Of a stretch of 7,910 nucleotides of DNA, positions 1 through 5,973 are shown in pieces (position 1 is the stretch's first letter; each line of letters starts with the position of its first letter). Made by a program: the position numbers and the translations under genes. The notes under the pieces were generated by a model that worked only from the letters and a program-made list of their open reading frames with translations, was not told the DNA's origin and searched no databases. This DNA comes from Pseudomonadota bacterium (GTDB taxonomy: Bacteria > Pseudomonadota > Alphaproteobacteria > Rhizobiales > Xanthobacteraceae): contig JAEXXW010000221.1 in NCBI GenBank assembly GCA_023405565.1, positions 1 to 7,910 of the forward strand, written 5' to 3'.

Positions 1-2
1 GC

Positions 3-488
3 CAGCATTACGATATCACGCTCACCATCAATGGCGAGCGCATCGACGGCCACGTCGAGGGCCGCAAGTCGCTGGTCGATTTCCTGCGCGATGATCTGAC
101 GCTGACCGGCAGTCACGTCGGTTGCGAGCATGGCGTCTGCGGCGCCTGCACGGTCCGCGTCAACGGCGAGATCGTGCGCGGCTGCCTGATGCTCGCCGTG
201 CAATGCGACGGCGCGGTTGTGGAAACCATCGAAGGCGTGTCGGATACCGGAGAGATCACCGACCTGCAGGAAGCGTTCGAGAAGCGCAATGCGCTACAAT
301 GCGGCTTCTGCACACCCGGCATGTTGCTGACGGCGCAGGAATTGCTTTCACAAACGAAAAATGGCGGCGAGGTGCCGACCCGAGACGATATCCGCGAGCA
401 CATCTCCGGTAATTACTGCCGCTGCACCGGCTATCACGCTATCGTCGATGCGGTGGAATCGGTTGCGCAGGCGCGCGCGGGGAAATGA
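3..488 (+). CDS. (2Fe-2S)-binding small subunit of a xanthine dehydrogenase-family Mo hydroxylase (5' partial)
   Basis: Electron-transfer subunit of a CoxS/XdhA-type molybdenum hydroxylase. It passes electrons from the Mo site through two [2Fe-2S] clusters towards a flavin subunit in the cytoplasm. The frame is open from the left edge, so the true start lies outside; 161 residues are visible, close to the usual ~160, so only a few are missing. The N-terminal plant-ferredoxin-type domain carries C-x4-C-x2-C (visible residues 41, 46, 49) and a fourth Cys at 61 (RGCLML). The C-terminal helical domain carries CGFC (100, 103) and CRC (139, 141), followed by TGY. All eight cluster ligands are present, so the subunit looks functional. 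Its stop overlaps the next frame (ATGA at 485-488), indicating translational coupling with the large subunit. The FAD subunit usually found with such pairs is not in the window and may lie upstream. The substrate cannot be told from this subunit. Confidence 0.95.
   Translation, partial: QHYDITLTINGERIDGHVEGRKSLVDFLRDDLTLTGSHVGCEHGVCGACTVRVNGEIVRGCLMLAVQCDGAVVETIEGVSDTGEITDLQEAFEKRNALQCGFCTPGMLLTAQELLSQTKNGGEVPTRDDIREHISGNYCRCTGYHAIVDAVESVAQARAGK
479..483 (+). promoter_or_regulatory. Ribosome binding site deciding the start of the Mo hydroxylase large subunit
   Basis: GGGGA lies inside the end of the small-subunit gene. It sits 7 nt before the ATG at 491 but only 1 nt before the ATG at 485. 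Spacing therefore favours 491 as the main start, although 485 is the first in-frame ATG and overlaps the preceding stop. Confidence 0.5.
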
Positions 489-490
489 CC

Positions 491-2887
491 ATGAAAATCG
501 TCAGCGATCTCCCCTCGCCGCTCACCGCACTGGACCGCCCGAATTCCTATATCGGCCGCGCCGTGCCACGTCCGAACCTGCAGCGTCTCACACAGGGGCG
601 CGCGCAATATGTCAGCGATGTCGTGCTGCCGCGGATGGCGCATGTCGCCTATGTGCGTTCGCCTTTCGCGCATGCCCGCATCAAACACATCGACAAGAGC
701 GCGGCAGAGACGGCGCGCGGCGTCATTGCCATCGTCACCGGCGCTGAACTCGCCAAGCTCATCACGCCATGGGTCGGTGTGCTGACCCATCTCAAAGGCA
801 TCAAGTCGGCACCGCAATATGCCATCGCGGTCGATCGTGCCTGCTGGCAGGGCGAAGCGGTCTGCGCCGTGGTCGCGCGCTCACGCGCCGAGGCTGAGGA
901 TGCCTGCGAGCTGATCCAGGTCGACTATGAGGAACTGACGCCTGTCACCGATGCCGAGACCGCACTCGATGCGTCAACGCCGGTGATTCATCCCGATCTC
1001 GGCGACAATCTCACCTTCGAGCGCAGCCTCGACGTCGGCGAAGTCGACAAGGCGTTCGCGCAGTCCGATGCCGTGGTGGAGACCACTTTCATCTTCGGCC
1101 GACACACCGGCGTCACCAACGAACCGCGCTCGATCGTCGCCGACTGGAACACCGGCGACCAGCGCCTCACCGTCTATCAAGGTACACAGGCGCCGCACAT
1201 GATGCAGAACCTGTTCGCCAAGCATCTCGGCCTCGAAGAGCATCAGGTGCGCGTCGTCACCAAGGATGTCGGCGGCTCGTTCGGCATCAAGGTGCATACC
1301 TATGCCGATGAAATGGCCGTGGTCGCCCTGTCGAAGCTGCTCAAGCGGCCGATCAAGTTCGTCGCCGATCGCCTCGAAAGCTTCGTCACCGACATTCATG
1401 CGCGCGATCATCGCGTGAAGGGAAAGATCGGCATCAACAAGGACGGCACCATCACCGCCTTCGAGATCGACGATCTCACCGGCATCGGCCCCTATTCGGT
1501 CTATCCGCGCACCAGCGGCATCGAGGCCAATCAGGTGGTCAATCTCACCGGCGGTCCTTACGCCTGCCCGAATTATCGGGCGCGCGCGCGTGTGGTGTTC
1601 CAGAACAAAAACGTGATGTGCCAGTACCGCGCGGTCGGCCATCCCATCGCGACCGCGGTCACCGAGGGGCTCGTCGATCTCGCCGCAGCCAAGATCGGTA
1701 TGGACCCGGTCGAGGTGCGCAAGAAGAACCTCTATGCCGATGACGCTTATCCGGCGACCGCCGCGTCCGGCATCAAGTTCGAGAAGCTGTCGCATCACGC
1801 CTCGACCGACAAGATTCTCAAGATGATGGATTACCAAGCGCTGCGGGCCGATCAGGCTGCGGCGCGCGCGAAAGGCATTTATCGCGGTATCGGCTTTGCA
1901 TCCTTCATCGAAGTCACCAATCCGAGCGCGGCGTTCTATGGCGTTGGCGGTGCACGCATCTCGGCGCAGGACGGCGCGACAGTGAAGCTCGACGCCACCG
2001 GCGCGATCTTCTGTCATACCGGCGTGTCCGAACAGGGCCAGGGCGCGGAAGCGGTGATCGCACAATGTGTCGCGTCATCCTTCGGCGTGTCACTCGACAA
2101 GGTGCGCGTCATCATGGGCGACACCGACAACACTCCTTACGGCGGCGGAACCTGGGCATCCCGGGCCGCGGGCATCGGCGGCGAGGCAGCGTGGCAGGCC
2201 GGCAAGGCCCTCCGCGACAATGTCCTCGCCGCCGCCGCCTCGATCCTGCAGGCCAAGCCCAGCGACCTCGACATCGACAATGGCATCGTGGTCGACAAGG
2301 GTACGAGCAAGGAGCGCATCACACTCAGCGAAGTCGCACGCATCTGCTATTTCCGCCCTGACACGCTGCCGCCCGGCTTCCAGGCCGAACTCGTGGCGAC
2401 ACGTCATTATGTGCCGCGGGCGTGGCCTTTCTCCTTCACCAACGGCATCCAAGCCTCCTATCTCGAGGTCGATACCGACACAGGTTTTATCAAGCTCTTG
2501 AAACACTGGTGCGTGGAGGATTGCGGCACGGTGATCAATCCGCAACTTGTGGATGAACAGATCCGCGGCGGCATCGTGCAGGGGCTTGGCGGCGCGCTGT
2601 TCGAGCATTGTCTTTATGACGAGCGCGGCCAGATGCTGAATGGCAACATGGCCGATTATCTCGTGCCGATGGCGATGGAAATGCCGGACATGGAAATCGG
2701 CCATGTCGTCTCGCCGACGGCGGATTCCGAACTCGGCGCCAAGGGCGCGGGCGAAGCCGGCACCGCCGGCGCACCCGCCTGCGTGATGAATGCGATCAAC
2801 GACGCGTTGCGTCCGCTTGGCGCTGCGCCGATGACGGAAATGCCGTTCACGCCCGGGCGCGTGCTGAAGGCCTTGGGGAAGGTTTGA
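491..2887 (+). CDS. Xanthine dehydrogenase-family molybdopterin-binding (large) subunit
   Basis: Catalytic subunit of a CoxL/XdhB-like molybdenum hydroxylase. Known family members hydroxylate N-heterocycles, purines or aldehydes using water as oxygen donor. It is 798 aa from ATG 491 (800 from ATG 485), typical for the family. An N-terminal a/b hammerhead domain includes VRSPFAHARI (residues 55-64). The Mo-cofactor domains follow: DVGGSFGIK (about 259-267), the active-site loop QYRAVGHP (378-385), EQGQG (514-518), and GDTDNTPYGGG (543-553). Near the C terminus is KGAGEAGT, whose E755 matches the conserved catalytic glutamate (E763 in Oligotropha CoxL). The CoxL signature AYRCSFR is replaced by QYRAVGH, with Ala381 at the position of the Cu-binding Cys388, so this is not a form I CO dehydrogenase. 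It is co-transcribed with the small subunit. Substrate unknown: a nicotinate/hydroxypyridine-type or aldehyde substrate fits the neighbours but is not proven. Confidence 0.93.
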   Translation: MKIVSDLPSPLTALDRPNSYIGRAVPRPNLQRLTQGRAQYVSDVVLPRMAHVAYVRSPFAHARIKHIDKSAAETARGVIAIVTGAELAKLITPWVGVLTHLKGIKSAPQYAIAVDRACWQGEAVCAVVARSRAEAEDACELIQVDYEELTPVTDAETALDASTPVIHPDLGDNLTFERSLDVGEVDKAFAQSDAVVETTFIFGRHTGVTNEPRSIVADWNTGDQRLTVYQGTQAPHMMQNLFAKHLGLEEHQVRVVTKDVGGSFGIKVHTYADEMAVVALSKLLKRPIKFVADRLESFVTDIHARDHRVKGKIGINKDGTITAFEIDDLTGIGPYSVYPRTSGIEANQVVNLTGGPYACPNYRARARVVFQNKNVMCQYRAVGHPIATAVTEGLVDLAAAKIGMDPVEVRKKNLYADDAYPATAASGIKFEKLSHHASTDKILKMMDYQALRADQAAARAKGIYRGIGFASFIEVTNPSAAFYGVGGARISAQDGATVKLDATGAIFCHTGVSEQGQGAEAVIAQCVASSFGVSLDKVRVIMGDTDNTPYGGGTWASRAAGIGGEAAWQAGKALRDNVLAAAASILQAKPSDLDIDNGIVVDKGTSKERITLSEVARICYFRPDTLPPGFQAELVATRHYVPRAWPFSFTNGIQASYLEVDTDTGFIKLLKHWCVEDCGTVINPQLVDEQIRGGIVQGLGGALFEHCLYDERGQMLNGNMADYLVPMAMEMPDMEIGHVVSPTADSELGAKGAGEAGTAGAPACVMNAINDALRPLGAAPMTEMPFTPGRVLKALGKV

Positions 2888-2898
2888 CTCTTACTTTC

Positions 2899-2924
2899 CC
2901 TCTCCCCGCTTTAGCGGGGAGAGG
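2899..2924. terminator. Hairpin between convergent genes, probable bidirectional terminator or repeat
   Basis: A perfect 11-bp inverted repeat (CCTCTCCCCGC / GCGGGGAGAGG) with a TTTA loop fills most of the 44-bp gap between the Mo hydroxylase gene and the convergent isochorismatase-like gene. Being palindromic, it could stop transcription from either side. Neither strand has a run of T after the stem, so classical intrinsic termination is not assured. As I recall it, similar CTCTCCCCGC hairpins recur in Bradyrhizobium-type genomes, so it may be a dispersed repeat used as a terminator. Confidence 0.6.
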
Positions 2925-2931
2925 TGGAGAC

Positions 2932-3558
2932 CTAGAACTTAATTATATCACTCTTCGTCAACGTCGACTTCGCCGACACGCCGGGCGCATTGACCATGTG
3001 CCACACCGTATATTGCTCGGTATAGGGATCGCCGCTGACGCCATCGACCGGAATGATGACGTTGTAACCCGTGAGCGCTGCATGCGCGGCCGTGTTCATC
3101 ACCGCGCCATTGGCCGCCGTGCCGACCACGATCACCGTCTGGACACCCTTGTCCTTCAGGATCTTGTCGAGATCGGTGCGCAGGAACTTATTCGGACCCG
3201 ATGTGACCGACGGCTCGCCATCGATCGGCGCGACATCTTTCATCACATCCGCGGCCGTGGTGTTGGCGATGAAGCTGTAGACCACCGGCACCTTTGCCGC
3301 GCGTGCCGCATCCAGCAGCTTCTTCATCGCCGGGATCGATTCCACGCAGCGCGGCCTCTTGCCGCAATTCTGGTTCATGAAATCCAGCATCAGTAGCGCC
3401 GTGGTCTTGGGATCGACCGTCACCGGCTTCAGCGCGGGCGCCGCGGGCGCTTTCACACTGTCCCATTCCTCGACGATCGACGCCGCGCGAACAGGTGCCG
3501 GCGCCAGAACAGTCGCCATCGTCACAACACCGATCATTGTTGCCGCACGCAGACGCAT
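2932..3558 (-). CDS. Exported isochorismatase-family (cysteine hydrolase-fold) protein lacking the catalytic Cys
   Basis: 208 aa. The N terminus (MRLR, then a hydrophobic stretch ending APVRA-AS) looks like a Sec signal peptide cleaved after about residue 25, giving a ~183-aa periplasmic protein. The mature part has the isochorismatase fold: LLMLDFMNQ with D59 as the acid, a GPNKFLRTDLDKIL segment with K124 as the likely active-site lysine, and VIVVGTAANGAV followed by TAAHAALTGYNV. At the nucleophile position of nicotinamidase/N-carbamoylsarcosine-type members (usually TxxCV) the residue is Ala152. Isochorismate-cleaving members such as EntB and PhzD also lack this Cys and use Asp, so activity other than amide hydrolysis is possible. 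C65 and C71 flank an insertion (NQNCGKRPRC) and could form a disulfide after export. The start is supported by GGGAGGAG at 3563-3570, 4 nt before the ATG. It is divergent from the cyclase-family gene and convergent with the Mo hydroxylase. Substrate unknown. Confidence 0.85.
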   Translation of the reverse strand: MRLRAATMIGVVTMATVLAPAPVRAASIVEEWDSVKAPAAPALKPVTVDPKTTALLMLDFMNQNCGKRPRCVESIPAMKKLLDAARAAKVPVVYSFIANTTAADVMKDVAPIDGEPSVTSGPNKFLRTDLDKILKDKGVQTVIVVGTAANGAVMNTAAHAALTGYNVIIPVDGVSGDPYTEQYTVWHMVNAPGVSAKSTLTKSDIIKF

Positions 3559-3748
3559 TTCGCTCCTCCCGAAATGATTGCAATCTCGCTGACATCAAAC
3601 CCTGAGCACCCGATGGTATTCCACATTGTCGAAAAAGACCGACATTCTCCCCAATCGCCCGTAGACGAACCGCTCAGCGTTGTTCCACAATCCGCACGGC
3701 CGCCCGTCATGGGAAGAGCCATAATGACAATGCGGTGGAGGAAACAAC
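3559..3748. promoter_or_regulatory. Divergent intergenic region between isochorismatase-like and cyclase-family genes
   Basis: This 190-bp gap must contain the promoters of both flanking genes because they point away from each other. A strong ribosome binding site for the minus gene lies at 3563-3570. A CATAAT hexamer at 3719-3724 could be a -10 for the plus gene, but I see no matching -35 at 16-18 bp. TTCCACA occurs at 3619-3625 and again at 3683-3689; a regulator site is possible but unsupported. Confidence 0.4.
3737..3741 (+). promoter_or_regulatory. Ribosome binding site supporting a GTG start
   Basis: GGAGG lies 7 nt before GTG at 3749 and 13 nt before the in-frame ATG at 3755. The spacing supports GTG as the true start of the cyclase-family gene. 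Confidence 0.7.
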
Positions 3749-4708
3749 GTGTCGATGAATATCAAGGTGGGCCTCGATGCTATCGAGGAAGCCTCGAAAA
3801 AACTGTCCAACTGGGGCCGCTGGGGCAAGGACGACCAGATCGGCACGCTCAACCATGTAACGCCGGAAGACATCGTCAACGCTTCAAAATTGATTCGCGC
3901 CGGCAAGGTGTTCGCGCTTGGTATTCCGCTTGATCGTGAAGGCCCGCAGACCGGATTGTTCGGCGGCCGCTTCAATCCCATTCACCAGATGCTCGCGACC
4001 GGTACCGATGCCGTTGCCGGCCAGCAGGACTGGAACAAGATCCGCTACGCCGACGACACGCTGAACCTCTGCGTGCAGGGTGCAACGCACTGGGATGCGC
4101 TCGGCCACATCTTCTACGAGGACAAGGCTTACAACGGCCACGATGCGAAGCTGATCGACTCGCGCGGCCTCGGCGTGCTCGGCATCGAGCATTCCAGGAA
4201 CAAGATGATCGGCAGAGGCGTCCTTCTCGACATCGCACGCTTCCGCGGCGTGCCGTGGCTGAAGGATGGCGAAGGCATTTCGAACGAAGAGTTGAACAAG
4301 TGCGCACGCGCGCAGAATGTCGAAATCCGCAAGGGCGATTTCGTGCATGTGCGCACCGGCCAGATGGAACGTTGCCTGTCGGAAGGCGTATGGGGCGGCT
4401 ATGCCGGTGGCGATGCGCCGGGCGTGATGTTCGAGAATTGCTACTGGTGTCAGGACAAGCAGATCGCCGCGCTCTGCATGGACACCTGGGGCTGCGAAGT
4501 GCGGCCGAATGAAACGACGGAAGCCAACCAGCCGTGGCACTGGGTGGTGATCCCGGCCATGGGCCTGTGCATGGGCGAGATATTCTATCTCAAGGAGCTC
4601 GCGCAGGACTGCGAGAATGACGGCATCTACGAATTCTTCTTCTCCGGCCCGCCGCTGATCATCACCGGCGGCACCGGCTCGCCAATCAACCCACAGGCGA
4701 TCAAGTGA
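3749..4708 (+). CDS. Cyclase family protein (putative metal-dependent hydrolase, PF04199-type)
   Basis: 319 aa, no signal peptide, presumably cytoplasmic. It belongs to the cyclase/kynurenine formamidase/isatin hydrolase superfamily, whose known members hydrolyse amide, ester or lactam bonds with a bound divalent metal. Visible marks are GRWGKDDQIGTLNHVTPE (about 23-40), the metal-motif region QGATHWDALGH (110-120), the following YNG (128-130), and a C-terminal SGPPLIITGGTGSPINP segment. The metal motif is usually H-x-G-T-H-x-D. Here H114 and D116 are kept but the first His is Gln110, placing it in a divergent long subfamily rather than with classical kynurenine formamidase (~210 aa). Cysteine content is fairly high, including CYWC at 231-234. 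The start is GTG, chosen for GGAGG 7 nt upstream and the MSMNIKVGLD N terminus. It stands alone on its strand, between a divergent gene and a convergent one. A ring-opening or amide/lactone hydrolysis step in catabolism is inference. Confidence 0.88.
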   Translation: MSMNIKVGLDAIEEASKKLSNWGRWGKDDQIGTLNHVTPEDIVNASKLIRAGKVFALGIPLDREGPQTGLFGGRFNPIHQMLATGTDAVAGQQDWNKIRYADDTLNLCVQGATHWDALGHIFYEDKAYNGHDAKLIDSRGLGVLGIEHSRNKMIGRGVLLDIARFRGVPWLKDGEGISNEELNKCARAQNVEIRKGDFVHVRTGQMERCLSEGVWGGYAGGDAPGVMFENCYWCQDKQIAALCMDTWGCEVRPNETTEANQPWHWVVIPAMGLCMGEIFYLKELAQDCENDGIYEFFFSGPPLIITGGTGSPINPQAIK

Positions 4709-4787
4709 ATCTTGTCCCTCCCCCGCGTCGGCGCTGATGACGGCTTCGTCGCTTGCGATCGATGGCGGCCGGACGGCAGATAGATGT

Positions 4788-4876
4788 GTCATCACCGGGC
4801 CGCGCTGAAAGCGCGTGACCCGGTGATCCATCGTTTCGCGAAATGGATGGATGGCCGGGTCAAGCCCGGCAATGAC
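4788..4876. repeat. Palindromic intergenic repeat (REP/BIME-like), two stem-loops
   Basis: The element is bounded by GTCAT (4788-4792) and ATGAC (4872-4876). Stem-loop one pairs ATCACCGGG (4791-4799) with CCCGGTGAT (4819-4827), enclosing a second stem CGCGC/GCGCG (4801-4805 / 4811-4815). Stem-loop two pairs GCCGGG (4854-4859) with CCCGGC (4865-4870). It lies between the convergent cyclase-family and 2-hydroxyacid dehydrogenase genes and ends two bases before the latter's stop codon. It resembles the dispersed ATGGCCGGG...CCCGGCCATGAC repeats I associate with Bradyrhizobium-group genomes, and may also act as a terminator. The rest of the gap (4709-4787) shows nothing I can identify. Confidence 0.75.
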
Positions 4877-4878
4877 GG

Positions 4879-5862
4879 CTAGACTGCCGCCTCCAACACT
4901 TCCTTATTGATAATATTCGGCGGCACGCGGCCTTCGGCAATTGCCACAATATTATCGACGACAATATTGGCCATGTTCTCGCGCAATTCCCGCACGGCGC
5001 TGCCGAGATGCGGCGTCAGCACGACATTGTTCATGGTCAACAGCGCGCGCTCGATCTTCGGCTCATTGGTATAGACATCGAGCCCCGCGCCGGCGATGCG
5101 CCCTTCCTGCAACGCCTTGATCAAGGCCTCATCATCTATCACCGGACCACGCGATGTGTTGATCAGGAACGCGGTGCGTTTCATCAGCGCGAACTGGCGC
5201 GGGCCGATCATATGCTGTGTCTCGTCATTCAGCGCCGGATGCAGCGAGATGAAGTCCGCCTGCCCCAGCACCTCTTCCAGGCTGACCTGCGTACCCAGTG
5301 CCTGAACTTCCGGATCGGGAAAGCCGCGCGGGTCGGTATAGATCACCCGCATATCGAAACCGCGCGCACGCCGCGCCATCGCCTGACCGATACGGCCGAA
5401 GCCGACAAGGCCGAGCGTCTTGCCGGTCACGCCGGTACCGACGAGATGGTTGGACTGCGAGCCGGGAAACACACCGGAGCGGACGACGCGATCGCCCTCG
5501 GCGATCCTCCGCGCCACCGAAAGCAACAGGCCGAACGCGAGATCGGCGGTCGCATCCGTCACCACCGCCGGGATATTGGTGACCATGATCTTGCGCTTGG
5601 TCGCCTCGGCCACATCGATGCGGTCCGGCGTGATCGTCATCGAGGCGATGGCCTTGAGGTTGGGATTGGCGGCCAGCACATCACGGTCGATGGTGTCGTG
5701 CAGTAACGCCAGGATGATATCGCTCCGCTTGGCCGCATCGATCAGCTTCGAACGCGCGACGATGCGGCTCGAATCGTGATTGGCCTCGACCTCGGCAATC
5801 TCTCGCAGCCGCAGCAAAGCGCTTTCGGCGATGGGCTGTGTGACGTAGACGCGCGGCCGCAT
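4879..5862 (-). CDS. D-2-hydroxyacid dehydrogenase (glyoxylate/hydroxypyruvate reductase-like)
   Basis: 327 aa, cytoplasmic. Members of the family reversibly reduce 2-oxoacids to D-2-hydroxyacids with NAD(P)H. The Rossmann core carries GLVGFGRIGQAMARR with G154, G156 and G159. D177 (YTDPRG) at the end of the next strand favours NAD(H) over NADP(H). The catalytic triad is intact: R238 in INTSRGP, E267 in LDVYTNEP, H285 in LTPHLGS. The N-terminal substrate-binding loop, usually like SxGxDxID, reads SMTITPDRID (74-83), so substrate preference may be unusual. The start ATG is supported by AGAGAGG at 5869-5875, 6 nt upstream. It is divergent from the beta-hydroxyacid dehydrogenase across 111 bp, which suggests shared control, and convergent with the cyclase-family gene. 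Calling it glyoxylate reductase would go beyond what the sequence shows. Confidence 0.93.
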   Translation of the reverse strand: MRPRVYVTQPIAESALLRLREIAEVEANHDSSRIVARSKLIDAAKRSDIILALLHDTIDRDVLAANPNLKAIASMTITPDRIDVAEATKRKIMVTNIPAVVTDATADLAFGLLLSVARRIAEGDRVVRSGVFPGSQSNHLVGTGVTGKTLGLVGFGRIGQAMARRARGFDMRVIYTDPRGFPDPEVQALGTQVSLEEVLGQADFISLHPALNDETQHMIGPRQFALMKRTAFLINTSRGPVIDDEALIKALQEGRIAGAGLDVYTNEPKIERALLTMNNVVLTPHLGSAVRELRENMANIVVDNIVAIAEGRVPPNIINKEVLEAAV

Positions 5863-5909
5863 TCAATACCTCTCTGTCAGGGCGGGACTTTTGCCCACGC
5901 ACGAAGCCA

Positions 5910-5927
5910 TATAATAACGGAGCTCCG
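5910..5927. promoter_or_regulatory. Candidate shared promoter element with 10-bp palindrome
   Basis: In the 111-bp gap between two divergent dehydrogenase genes, + strand TATAAT (5910-5915) matches the -10 consensus and overlaps TATTAT on - (5912-5917). Immediately beside them is a perfect palindrome, CGGAGCTCCG (5918-5927). The -35 for + is weak (CTTTTG at 5888-5893, 16-bp spacer) and none is clear for -. A regulator bound at the palindrome could affect both genes; this is inference. Confidence 0.35.
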
Positions 5928-5962
5928 CGGCCAAGCTGAGCATAACAAGCCGGGCATAGAAC

Positions 5963-5968
5963 GGAGAG
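5963..5968 (+). promoter_or_regulatory. Ribosome binding site supporting a GTG start
   Basis: GGAGAG sits 5 nt before GTG at 5974. The Rossmann strand KVGIIGLGIMG begins eight residues into the protein, as expected for the family, so GTG 5974 is preferred over the longer in-frame extension back to 5776. That extension would overlap the divergent gene. Confidence 0.7.
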
Positions 5969-5973
5969 ATAAC

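Noticed and set aside
974..2065. 363-codon open frame on the minus strand inside the Mo hydroxylase gene
   Set aside because: It lies fully opposite a strongly conserved coding frame, has a composition typical of GC-rich antisense frames and shows no recognisable domain.
491..2887. Form I CO dehydrogenase large subunit (CoxL)
   Set aside because: The AYRCSFR signature with the Cu-binding Cys is absent; the loop is QYRAVGH.
2932..3558. Maleamate amidase (NicF-like) assignment for the isochorismatase-like protein
   Set aside because: It fits the pathway idea, but the enzyme lacks the Cys nucleophile that amidases of this fold use and appears to be exported.
3619..3689. Repeated TTCCACA as an operator pair
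   Set aside because: A 7-base match twice in 70 bases, 64 bp apart, is weak evidence and has no symmetry or matching promoter.
3719..3724. CATAAT as a -10 element for the cyclase-family gene
   Set aside because: No -35-like hexamer is found at a suitable distance, and the site is only 25 bp from the start codon.
3884..4831. 315-codon open frame on the minus strand opposite the cyclase-family gene
   Set aside because: It is a shadow of the conserved plus-strand gene, with no motif, and runs into the palindromic repeat.
5776..5973. N-terminal extension of the beta-hydroxyacid dehydrogenase to an upstream ATG
   Set aside because: It would overlap the divergent dehydrogenase gene and add 66 residues before the Rossmann fold. 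GTG 5974 has a good ribosome binding site and the expected family N terminus.
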